Shown: in pieces, positions 52,901 to 64,000 of the stretch
Layout: every line of letters begins with the position of its first letter
Position numbering within the stretch: position 1 is the first letter of the stretch
Source of the DNA: Euglena gracilis
Taxonomy: Eukaryota; Euglenida; Euglenophyceae; Euglenales
Length of the DNA stretch: 64,000 nucleotides
Direction: 5' to 3'
NCBI GenBank assembly: GCA_039621445.1
Contig: CP154954.1
Coordinates: 7,203,425-7,267,424, forward strand
Notes under the pieces: model-generated
Databases searched by the model: none
What the model was told of the DNA's origin: nothing
The model's input: the letters and a program-made list of their open reading frames with translations, nothing else
Program-made: the position numbers and the translations under genes

Positions 52901-55900
52901 CCAGCCCAGCCGGTACCCATGGTCCCGGGCACCTAAGACGGCCTTTTTGAGCGTAAGAGTTGCCTAAAATCGATTCTCGCACCCTTTAGGAGTTGTTTGA
53001 GCCCTTCAGGGGTCACTAGATCCTACGTGATCTCAAAATATCACTAACAAAAGGGATCCAATGGCGGGAATATGTCTGAACCTTATGTGCCAGGAAACAC
53101 TGTTTTTGGCACCCAGCCAGCCCAGCCGGTACCCATGGTCCCGGGCACCTAAGACGGCCTTTTTGAGCGTAAGAGTTGCCTAAAAATCGATTCTCGCACC
53201 CTTTAGGAGTTGTTTGAGCCCTTCAGGGGTCACTAGATCCTACGTGATCTCAAAATATCACTAACAAAAGGGATCCAATGGCGGGAATATGTCTGAACCT
53301 TATGTGCCAGGAAACACTGTTTTTGGCACCCAGCCAGCCCAGCCGGTACCCATGGTCCCGGGCACCTAAGACGGCCTTTTTGAGCGTAAGAGTTGCCTAA
53401 AAATCGATTCTCGCACCCTTTAGGAGTTGTTTGAGCCCTTCAGGGGTCACTAGATCCTACGTGATCTCAAAATATCACTAACAAAAGGGATCCAATGGCG
53501 GGAATATGTCTGAACCTTATGTGCCAGGAAACACTGTTTTTGGCACCCAGCCAGCCCAGCCGGTACCCATGGTCCCGGGCACCTAAGACGGCCTTTTTGA
53601 GCGTAAGAGTTGCCTAAAAATCGATTCTCGCACCCTTTAGGAGTTGTTTGAGCCCTTCAGGGGTCACTAGATCCTACGTGATCTCAAAATATCACTAACA
53701 AAAGGGATCCAATGGCGGGAATATGTCTGAACCTTATGTGCCAGGAAACACTGTTTTTGGCACCCAGCCAGCCCAGCCGGTACCCATGGTCCCGGGCACC
53801 TAAGACGGCCTTTTTGAGCGTAAGAGTTGCCTAAAAATCGATTCTCGCACCCTTTAGGAGTTGTTTGAGCCCTTCAGGGGTCACTAGATCCTACGTGATC
53901 TCAAAATATCACTAACAAAAGGGATCCAATGGCGGGAATATGTCTGAACCTTATGTGCCAGGAAACACTGTTTTTGGCACCCAGCCAGCCCAGCCGGTAC
54001 CCATGGTCCCGGGCACCTAAGACGGCCTTTTTGAGCGTAAGAGTTGCCTAAAAATCGATTCTCGCACCCTTTAGGAGTTGTTTGAGCCCTTCAGGGGTCA
54101 CTAGATCCTACGTGATCTCAAAATATCACTAACAAAAGGGATCCAATGGCGGGAATATGTCTGAACCTTATGTGCCAGGAAACACTGTTTTTGGCACCCA
54201 GCCAGCCCAGCCGGTACCCATGGTCCCGGGCACCTAAGACGGCCTTTTTGAGCGTAAGAGTTGCCTAAAAATCGATTCTCGCACCCTTTAGGACTTTTTT
54301 GAGCCCTTCAGGGGTCACTAGATCCTACGTGATCTCAAAATATCACTAACAAAAGGGATCCAATGGCGGGAATATGTCTGAACCTTATGTGCCAGGAAAC
54401 ACTGTTTTTGGCACCCAGCCAGCCCAGCCGGTACCCATGGTCCCGGGCACCTAAGACGGCCTTTTTGAGCGTAAGAGTTGCCTAAAAATCGATTCTCGCA
54501 CCCTTTAGGAGTTGTTTGAGCCCTTCAGGGGTCACTAGATCCTACGTGATCTCAAAATATCACTAACAAAAGGGATCCAATGGCGGGAATATGTCTGAAC
54601 CTTATGTGCCAGGAAACACTGTTTTTGGCACCCAGCCAGCCCAGCCGGTACCCATGGTCCCGGGCACCTAAGACGGCCTTTTTGAGCGTAAGAGTTGCCT
54701 AAAAATCGATTCTCGCACCCTTTAGGAGTTGTTTGAGCCCTTCAGGGGTCACTAGATCCTACGTGATCTCAAAATATCACTAACAAAAGGGATCCAATGG
54801 CGGGAATATGTCTGAACCTTATGTGCCAGGAAACACTGTTTTTGGCACCCAGCCAGCCCAGCCGGTACCCATGGTCCCGGGCACCTAAGACGGCCTTTTT
54901 GAGCGTAAGAGTTGCCTAAAAATCGATTCTCGCACCCTTTAGGAGTTGTTTGAGCCCTTCAGGGGTCACTAGATCCTACGTGATCTCAAAATATCACTAA
55001 CAAAAGGGATCCAATGGCGGGAATATGTCTGAACCTTATGTGCCAGGAAACACTGTTTTTGGCACCCAGCCAGCCCAGCCGGTACCCATGGTCCCGGGCA
55101 CCTAAGACGGCCTTTTTGAGCGTAAGAGTTGCCTAAAAATCGATTCTCGCACCCTTTAGGAGTTGTTTGAGCCCTTCAGGGGTCACTAGATCCTACGTGA
55201 TCTCAAAATATCACTAACAAAAGGGATCCAATGGCGGGAATATGTCTGAACCTTATGTGCCAGGAAACACTGTTTTTGGCACCCAGCCAGCCCAGCCGGT
55301 ACCCATGGTCCCGGGCACCTAAGACGGCCTTTTTGAGCGTAAGAGTTGCCTAAAAATCGATTCTCGCACCCTTTAGGAGTTGTTTGAGCCCTTCAGGGGT
55401 CACTAGATCCTACGTGATCTCAAAATATCACTAACAAAAGGGATCCAATGGCGGGAATATGTCTGAACCTTATGTGCCAGGAAACACTGTTTTTGGCACC
55501 CAGCCAGCCCAGCCGGTACCCATGGTCCCGGGCACCTAAGACGGCCTTTTTGAGCGTAAGAGTTGCCTAAAAATCGATTCTCGCACCCTTTAGGAGTTGT
55601 TTGAGCCCTTCAGGGGTCACTAGATCCTACGTGATCTCAAAATATCACTAACAAAAGGGATCCAATGGCGGGAATATGTCTGAACCTTATGTGCCAGGAA
55701 ACACTGTTTTTGGCACCCAGCCAGCCCAGCCGGTACCCATGGTCCCGGGCACCTAAGACGGCCTTTTTGAGCGTAAGAGTTGCCTAAAAATCGATTCTCG
55801 CACCCTTTAGGAGTTGTTTGAGCCCTTCAGGGGTCACTAGATCCTACGTGATCTCAAAATATCACTAACAAAAGGGATCCAATGGCGGGAATATGTCTGA

Positions 55901-58900
55901 ACCTTATGTGCCAGGAAACACTGTTTTTGGCACCCAGCCAGCCCAGCCGGTACCCATGGTCCCGGGCACCTAAGACGGCCTTTTTGAGCGTAAGAGTTGC
56001 CTAAAAATCGATTCTCGCACCCTTTAGGAGTTGTTTGAGCCCTTCAGGGGTCACTAGATCCTACGTGATCTCAAAATATCACTAACAAAAGGGATCCAAT
56101 GGCGGGAATATGTCTGAACCTTATGTGCCAGGAAACACTGTTTTTGGCACCCAGCCAGCCCAGCCGGTACCCATGGTCCCGGGCACCTAAGACGGCCTTT
56201 TTGAGCGTAAGAGTTGCCTAAAAATCGATTCTCGCACCCTTTAGGAGTTGTTTGAGCCCTTCAGGGGTCACTAGATCCTACGTGATCTCAAAATATCACT
56301 AACAAAAGGGATCCAATGGCGGGAATATGTCTGAACCTTATGTGCCAGGAAACACTGTTTTTGGCACCCAGCCAGCCCAGCCGGTACCCATGGTCCCGGG
56401 CACCTAAGACGGCCTTTTTGAGCGTAAGAGTTGCCTAAAAATCGATTCTCGCACCCTTTAGGAGTTGTTTGAGCCCTTCAGGGGTCACTAGATCCTACGT
56501 GATCTCAAAATATCACTAACAAAAGGGATCCAATGGCGGGAATATGTCTGAACCTTATGTGCCAGGAAACACTGTTTTTGGCACCCAGCCAGCCCAGCCG
56601 GTACCCATGGTCCCGGGCACCTAAGACGGCCTTTTTGAGCGTAAGAGTTGCCTAAAAATCGATTCTCGCACCCTTTAGGAGTTGTTTGAGCCCTTCAGGG
56701 GTCACTAGATCCTACGTGATCTCAAAATATCACTAACAAAAGGGATCCAATGGCGGGAATATGTCTGAACCTTATGTGCCAGGAAACACTGTTTTTGGCA
56801 CCCAGCCAGCCCAGCCGGTACCCATGGTCCCGGGCACCTAAGACGGCCTTTTTGAGCGTAAGAGTTGCCTAAAAATCGATTCTCGCACCCTTTAGGAGTT
56901 GTTTGAGCCCTTCAGGGGTCACTAGATCCTACGTGATCTAAAATATCACTAACAAAAGGGATCCAATGGCGGGAATATGTCTGAACCTTATGTGCCAGGA
57001 AACACTGTTTTTGGCACCCAGCCAGCCCAGCCGGTACCCATGGTCCCGGGCACCTAAAGACGGCCTTTTTGAGCGTAAGAGTTGCCTAAAAATCGATTCT
57101 CGCACCCTTTAGGAGTTGTTTGAGCCCTTCAGGGGTCACTAGATCCTACGTGATCTCAAAATATCACTAACAAAAGGGATCCAATGGCGGGAATATGTCT
57201 GAACCTTATGTGCCAGGAAACACTGTTTTTGGCACCCAGCCAGCCCAGCCGGTACCCATGGTCCCGGGCACCTAAGACGGCCTTTTTGAGCGTAAGAGTT
57301 GCCTAAAAATCGATTCTCGCACCCTTTAGGAGTTGTTTGAGCCCTTCAGGGGTCACTAGATCCTACGTGATCTCAAAATATCACTAACAAAAGGGATCCA
57401 ATGGCGGGAATATGTCTGAACCTTATGTGCCAGGAAACACTGTTTTTGGCACCCAGCCAGCCCAGCCGGTACCCATGGTCCCGGGCACCTAAGACGGCCT
57501 TTTTGAGCGTAAGAGTTGCCTAAAAATCGATTCTCGCACCCTTTAGGAGTTGTTTGAGCCCTTCAGGGGTCACTAGATCCTACGTGATCTCAAAATATCA
57601 CTAACAAAAGGGATCCAATGGCGGGAATATGTCTGAACCTTATGTGCCAGGAAACACTGTTTTTGGCACCCAGCCAGCCCAGCCGGTACCCATGGTCCCG
57701 GGCACCTAAGACGGCCTTTTTGAGCGTAAGAGTTGCCTAAAAATCGATTCTCGCACCCTTTAGGAGTTGTTTGAGCCCTTCAGGGGTCACTAGATCCTAC
57801 GTGATCTCAAAATATCACTAACAAAAGGGATCCAATGGCGGGAATATGTCTGAACCTTATGTGCCAGGAAACACTGTTTTTGGCACCCAGCCAGCCCAGC
57901 CGGTACCCATGGTCCCGGGCACCTAAGACGGCCTTTTTGAGCGTAAGAGTTGCCTAAAAATCGATTCTCGCACCCTTTAGGAGTTGTTTGAGCCCTTCAG
58001 GGGTCACTAGATCCTACGTGATCTCAAAATATCACTAACAAAAGGGATCCAATGGCGGGAATATGTCTGAACCTTATGTGCCAGGAAACACTGTTTTTGG
58101 CACCCAGCCAGCCCAGCCGGTACCCATGGTCCCGGGCACCTAAGACGGCCTTTTTGAGCGTAAGAGTTGCCTAAAAATCGATTCTCGCACCCTTTAGGAG
58201 TTGTTTGAGCCCTTCAGGGGTCACTAGATCCTACGTGATCTCAAAATATCACTAACAAAAGGGATCCAATGGCGGGAATATGTCTGAACCTTATGTGCCA
58301 GGAAACACTGTTTTTGGCACCCAGCCAGCCCAGCCGGTACCCATGGTCCCGGGCACCTAAGACGGCCTTTTTGAGCGTAAGAGTTGCCTAAAAATCGATT
58401 CTCGCACCCTTTAGGAGTTGTTTGAGCCCTTCAGGGGTCACTAGATCCTACGTGATCTCAAAATATCACTAACAAAAGGGATCCAATGGCGGGAATATGT
58501 CTGAACCTTATGTGCCAGGAAACACTGTTTTTGGCACCCAGCCAGCCCAGCCGGTACCCATGGTCCCGGGCACCTAAGACGGCCTTTTTGAGCGTAAGAG
58601 TTGCCTAAAAATCGATTCTCGCACCCTTTAGGAGTTGTTTGAGCCCTTCAGGGGTCACTAGATCCTACGTGATCTCAAAATATCACTAACAAAAGGGATC
58701 CAATGGCGGGAATATGTCTGAACCTTATGTGCCAGGAAACACTGTTTTTGGCACCCAGCCAGCCCAGCCGGTACCCATGGTCCCGGGCACCTAAGACGGC
58801 CTTTTTGAGCGTAAGAGTTGCCTAAAAATCGATTCTCGCACCCTTTAGGAGTTGTTTGAGCCCTTCAGGGGTCACTAGATCCTACGTGATCTCAAAATAT

Positions 58901-61755
58901 CACTAACAAAAGGGATCCAATGGCGGGAATATGTCTGAACCTTATGTGCCAGGAAACACTGTTTTTGGCACCCAGCCAGCCCAGCCGGTACCCATGGTCC
59001 CGGGCACCTAAGACGGCCTTTTTGAGCGTAAGAGTTGCCTAAAAATCGATTCTCGCACCCTTTAGGAGTTGTTTGAGCCCTTCAGGGGTCACTAGATCCT
59101 ACGTGATCTCAAAATATCACTAACAAAAGGGATCCAATGGCGGGAATATGTCTGAACCTTATGTGCCAGGAAACACTGTTTTTGGCACCCAGCCAGCCCA
59201 GCCGGTACCCATGGTCCCGGGCACCTAAGACGGCCTTTTGAAGCGTAAGAGTTGCCTAAAAATCGATTCTCGCACCCTTTAGGAGTTGTTTGAGCCCTTC
59301 AGGGGTCACTAGATCCTACGTGATCTCAAAATATCACTAACAAAAGGGATCCAATGGCGGGAATATGTCTGAACCTTATGTGCCAGGAAACACTGTTTTT
59401 GGCACCCAGCCAGCCCAGCCGGTACCCATGGTCCCGGGCACCTAAGACGGCCTTTTTGAGCGTAAGAGTTGCCTAAAAATCGATTCTCGCACCCTTTAGG
59501 AGTTGTTTGAGCCCTTCAGGGGTCACTAGATCCTACGTGATCTCAAAATATCACTAACAAAAGGGATCCAATGGCGGGAATATGTCTGAACCTTATGTGC
59601 CAGGAAACACTGTTTTTGGCACCCAGCCAGCCCAGCCGGTACCCATGGTCCCGGGCACCTAAGACGGCCTTTTTGAGCGTAAGAGTTGCCTAAAAATCGA
59701 TTCTCGCACCCTTTAGGAGTTGTTTGAGCCCTTCAGGGGTCACTAGATCCTACGTGATCTCAAAATATCACTAACAAAAGGGATCCAATGGCGGGAATAT
59801 GTCTGAACCTTATGTGCCAGGAAACACTGTTTTTGGCACCCAGCCAGCCCAGCCGGTACCCATGGTCCCGGGCACCTAAGACGGCCTTTTTGAGCGTAAG
59901 AGTTGCCTAAAAATCGATTCTCGCACCCTTTAGGAGTTGTTTGAGCCCTTCAGGGGTCACTAGATCCTACGTGATCTCAAAATATCACTAACAAAAGGGA
60001 TCCAATGGCGGGAATATGTCTGAACCTTATGTGCCAGGAAACACTGTTTTTGGCACCCAGCCAGCCCAGCCGGTACCCATGGTCCCGGGCACCTAAGACG
60101 GCCTTTTTGAGCGTAAGAGTTGCCTAAAAATCGATTCTCGCACCCTTTAGGAGTTGTTTGAGCCCTTCAGGGGTCACTAGATCCTACGTGATCTCAAAAT
60201 ATCACTAACAAAAGGGATCCAATGGCGGGAATATGTCTGAACCTTATGTGCCAGGAAACACTGTTTTTGGCACCCAGCCAGCCCAGCCGGTACCCATGGT
60301 CCCGGGCACCTAAGACGGCCTTTTTGAGCGTAAGAGTTGCCTAAAAATCGATTCTCGCACCCTTTAGGAGTTGTTTGAGCCCTTCAGGGGTCACTAGATC
60401 CTACGTGATCTCAAAATATCACTAACAAAAGGGATCCAATGGCGGGAATATGTCTGAACCTTATGTGCCAGGAAACACTGTTTTTGGCACCCAGCCAGCC
60501 CAGCCGGTACCCATGGTCCCGGGCACCTAAGACGGCCTTTTTGAGCGTAAGAGTTGCCTAAAAATCGATTCTCGCACCCTTTAGGAGTTGTTTGAGCCCT
60601 TCAGGGGTCACTAGATCCTACGTGATCTCAAAATATCACTAACAAAAGGGATCCAATGGCGGGAATATGTCTGAACCTTATGTGCCAGGAAACACTGTTT
60701 TTGGCACCCAGCCAGCCCAGCCGGTACCCATGGTCCCGGGCACCTAAGACGGCCTTTTTGAGCGTAAGAGTTGCCTAAAAATCGATTCTCGCACCCTTTA
60801 GGAGTTGTTTGAGCCCTTCAGGGGTCACTAGATCCTACGTGATCTCAAAATATCACTAACAAAAGGGATCCAATGGCGGGAATATGTCTGAACCTTATGT
60901 GCCAGGAAACACTGTTTTTGGCACCCAGCCAGCCCAGCCGGTACCCATGGTCCCGGGCACCTAAGACGGCCTTTTTGAGCGTAAGAGTTGCCTAAAAATC
61001 GATTCTCGCACCCTTTAGGAGTTGTTTGAGCCCTTCAGGGGTCACTAGATCCTACGTGATCTCAAAATATCACTAACAAAAGGGATCCAATGGCGGGAAT
61101 ATGTCTGAACCTTATGTGCCAGGAAACACTGTTTTTGGCACCCAGCCAGCCCAGCCGGTACCCATGGTCCCGGGCACCTAAGACGGCCTTTTTGAGCGTA
61201 AGAGTTGCCTAAAAATCGATTCTCGCACCCTTTAGGAGTTGTTTGAGCCCTTCAGGGGTCACTAGATCCTACGTGATCTCAAAATATCACTAACAAAAGG
61301 GATCCAATGGCGGGAATATGTCTGAACCTTATGTGCCAGGAAACACTGTTTTTGGCACCCAGCCAGCCCAGCCGGTACCCATGGTCCCGGGCACCTAAGA
61401 CGGCCTTTTTGAGCGTAAGAGTTGCCTAAAAATCGATTCTCGCACCCTTTAGGAGTTGTTTGAGCCCTTCAGGGGTCACTAGATCCTACGTGATCTCAAA
61501 ATATCACTAACAAAAGGGATCCAATGGCGGGAATATGTCTGAACCTTATGTGCCAGGAAACACTGTTTTTGGCACCCAGCCAGCCCAGCCGGTACCCATG
61601 GTCCCGGGCACCTAAGACGGCCTTTTTGAGCGTAAGAGTTGCCTAAAAATCGATTCTCGCACCCTTTAGGAGTTGTTTGAGCCCTTCAGGGGTCACTAGA
61701 TCCTACGTGATCTCAAAATATCACTAACAAAAGGGATCCAATGGCGGGAATATGG
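43930..61755. repeat. 217-bp satellite array (about 82 units)
   Basis: Head-to-tail units of 217 bp starting TCACTAACAAAAGGGATCCA. Eighty-two units separate the first and last start points with a net change of only 3 bases. Sequence is nearly uniform. Variants include an altered first unit (AAAAAGCGATT), AGGACTT in place of AGGAGTT in four consecutive units at 51.9-52.6 kb and singly near 44.75 kb and 54.3 kb, and the same one-base deletion (CCTAAAATCG) at about 46025 and 52968. Since 217 is not a multiple of three there is no long frame. The 60-codon minus-strand frames at 45858 and 52800 come from the deletion. It is unrelated to the 219-bp satellite beyond short words. Confidence 0.98.
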
Positions 61756-61862
61756 CTGAAAACCGAACCCCTTACCCACCCAGCCCCGAAACCATGGTCC
61801 CCACCTAAGAACCCTAGCCCACCCTAAAACCCTCCCTAACCCCTAAGTAACCCTAAAAACCA
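61756..61862. repeat. Corrupted satellite-to-telomere transition
   Basis: The last satellite unit dissolves into sequence that still tracks its order (GGCTGAA, ACCCAGCC, ACCATGGTCCC, CACCTAAGA) but with segments missing or replaced by CCC/CTAA-like words. It then becomes degenerate CCCTAA. It looks like a consensus of two sequence types and not a clean breakpoint. Confidence 0.7.
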
Positions 61863-62544
61863 ACCTAACCCTAACCCAAAACCTAACCCTAACCCTAACC
61901 CTAACCCTAACCCCTAACCCTAACCCTAACCCTAACCTAACCCTAAACCAACCTACCCGAACCCTAACCCTAACCTAACCCTAACCCTAACCCTAACCCT
62001 ACCCTAACCCTAACACTAACCCTAACCCTAACCCTAACCCTAACCCTAACCCTAACCCTAACCCTAACCCTAACCCTAACCCTAACCCTAACCCTAACCC
62101 TAACCCTAACCCTAACCCTAACCCTAACCTAAACCTAACCCTAAACCTAACCCTAACCCTAACCCTAACCCTAACCCTAACCCTAACCCTAACCCTACCC
62201 CAAACCCAAACCCAAACCCAAACCCAACCCCAAACCCCAACCCAAACCCAAACCCTAACCCAAACCCAAACCCTACCCCTAACCCTAACCCTAACCCGAA
62301 CCTAACCTACCCTAACCCTAACCCTAACCCTAACCCTAACCCTAACCCTAACCCTAACCCTAACCCTAACCCTAACCCTAACCCTCACCCCAACCCCAAC
62401 CCTAACCCTAACCCTAACCCTAACCCTAACCCTAACCCTAACCCTAACCCTAACCCTAACCCTAACCCTAACCCTAACCTAACCCTAACCCTAACCCTAA
62501 CCCTAACCCTAACCCTAACCCTAACCCTAACCCTAACCCTAACC

Positions 62545-62585
<41 letters not shown>

Positions 62586-62845
62586 CCCTAACCCTAACCC
62601 TAACCCTAACCCTAACCCTAACCCTAACCCTAACCCTAACCCTAACCCTAACCCTAACCCTAACCCTAACCCTAACCCTAACCCTAACCCTAACCCTAAC
62701 CCTAACCCTAACCCTAACCCTAACCCTAACCCTAACCCTAACCCTAACCCTAACCCTAACCCTAACCCTAACCCTAACCCTAACCCTAACCCTAACCCTA
62801 ACCCTAACCCTAACCCTAACCCGAACCCTAACCCTAACCCTAACC

Positions 62846-62886
<41 letters not shown>

Positions 62887-63683
62887 CCCTAACCCTAACC
62901 CTAACCCTAACCCTAACCCTAACCCTAACCCTAACCCTAACCCTAACCCTAACCCTAACCCTAACCCTAACCCTAACCCTAACCCTAACCCTAACCCTAA
63001 CCCTAACCCTAACCCTAACCCTAACCCTAACCCTAACCCTAACCCTAACCCTAACCCTAACCCTAACCCTAACCCTAACCTAACCCTAACCCTAACCCTA
63101 ACCCTAACCCTAACCCTAACCCTAACCCTAACCCTAACCCTAACCCTAACCCTAACCCAACCCCTAACCCTATCCCTACCCTAACCCTAACCCTAACCCT
63201 AACCCTAACCCTAACCCTAACCCTAACCCTAACCCTAACCCTAACCCTAACCCTAACCCTAACCCTAACCCTAACCCTAACCCTAACCCTAACCCTAACC
63301 CTAACCCTAACCCTAACCCTAACCCTAACCCTAACCCTAACCCTAACCCTAACCCTAACCCTAACCCTAACCCTAACCCTAACCCTAACCCTAACCCTAA
63401 CCCTAACCCTAACCCTAACCCTAACCCTAACCCTAACCCTAACCCTAACCCTAACCCTAACCCTAACCCTAACCCTAACCCTAACCCTAACCCTAACCCT
63501 AACCCTAACCCTAACCCTAACCCTAACCCTAACCCGAACCCTAACCCTAACCCTAACCCTAACCCTAACCCTAACCCTAACCCTAACCCTAACCCTAACC
63601 CTAACCCTAACCCTAACCCTAACCCTAACCCTAACCCTAACCCTAACCCTAACCCTAACCCTAACCTAACCCTAACCCTAAAC

Positions 63684-63724
<41 letters not shown>

Positions 63725-63830
63725 CCCTAACCCTAACCCTAACCCTAACCCTAACCCTAACCCTAACCCTAACCCTAACCCTAACCCTAACCCTAACCCT
63801 AACCCTAACCCTAACCCTAACCCTAACCCG

Positions 63831-63869
<39 letters not shown>

Positions 63870-64000
63870 CCCTAACCCTAACCCTAACCCTAACCCTAAC
63901 CCTAACCCTAACCCTAACCCTAACCCTAACCCTAACCCTAACCCTAACCCTAACCCTAACCCTAACCCTAACCCTAACCCTAACCCTAACCCTAACCCTA
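61863..64000 (-). repeat. Telomere-type (CCCTAA)n array 3, opposite strand
   Basis: About 2.1 kb of CCCTAA, so TTAGGG on the minus strand, running to the window end. The first 450 bp are degenerate, including a (CCCAAA)n patch at about 62196-62275 (TTTGGG type). The rest is mostly perfect, with occasional CCCGAA units (about 62821, 63534, 63827). Orientation is opposite to arrays 1 and 2. Confidence 0.98.

Noticed and set aside
43930-61755. CRISPR-like array
   Set aside because: Units are contiguous and nearly identical with no unique spacers, and the context is eukaryotic telomeric DNA. It is a satellite.
21002-61755. Common origin of the two satellites from shared words AATCGATT and AAGGGATCC
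   Set aside because: Matches of 8-9 bases between two ~218-bp sequences are about as frequent as chance, and the surrounding bases do not align.

Overview
This window is the end region of a eukaryotic chromosome, or an assembly of one. The telomere repeat is TTAGGG, which is shared by vertebrates, many other animals, fungi and several protist groups. The one recognisable cellular gene has intron-like gaps and pyrimidine-rich splice acceptors. There are MITE-like elements and a Ty3/gypsy integrase remnant. I cannot place the organism more precisely.

Layout: (1) 1-5.7 kb is mostly noncoding DNA carrying exon-sized pieces of a MAPEG-family gene resembling microsomal glutathione S-transferase 3, with a TATATG microsatellite in one intron. 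(2) 5.35-14.55 kb is a tandem segmental duplication (unit 1, 5350-9687; unit 2, 9688-14548). It starts inside the MAPEG gene, so the last exon is present twice. The two units differ by clean insertions, which serve as occupied and empty sites: a 328-bp inverted-repeat element with an 8-bp target duplication and a telomere-like G-rich core, an 870-bp segment holding a foldback, a ~120-bp repeat, and a 1.8-kb LTR-like insertion that splits the second copy of the MAPEG exon. (3) 14.5-19.5 kb holds a second inverted-repeat element, a cluster of TCGGCCGA palindromes, a short interstitial TTAGGG tract fused to a Ty3/gypsy integrase C-terminus, and a decayed antisense reading region that ends in a hydrophobic anchor. 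(4) 19.55-64 kb is telomere repeat with two large satellites embedded in it: TTAGGG (1.45 kb), a 219-bp satellite (about 52 units), TTAGGG (11.4 kb), a 217-bp satellite (about 82 units), then CCCTAA (2.1 kb, opposite strand) to the window end.

No operon-like or multi-gene system is present. The most unusual architecture is the nested telomere/satellite block with its strand switch. It could be a real composite telomere, a telomere-telomere junction, or an assembly join. The corrupted junction at 61.75-61.87 kb argues for caution. The very long minus-strand ORF over the 219-bp satellite is most simply explained by the unit length being 3 x 73 with one stop-free frame.
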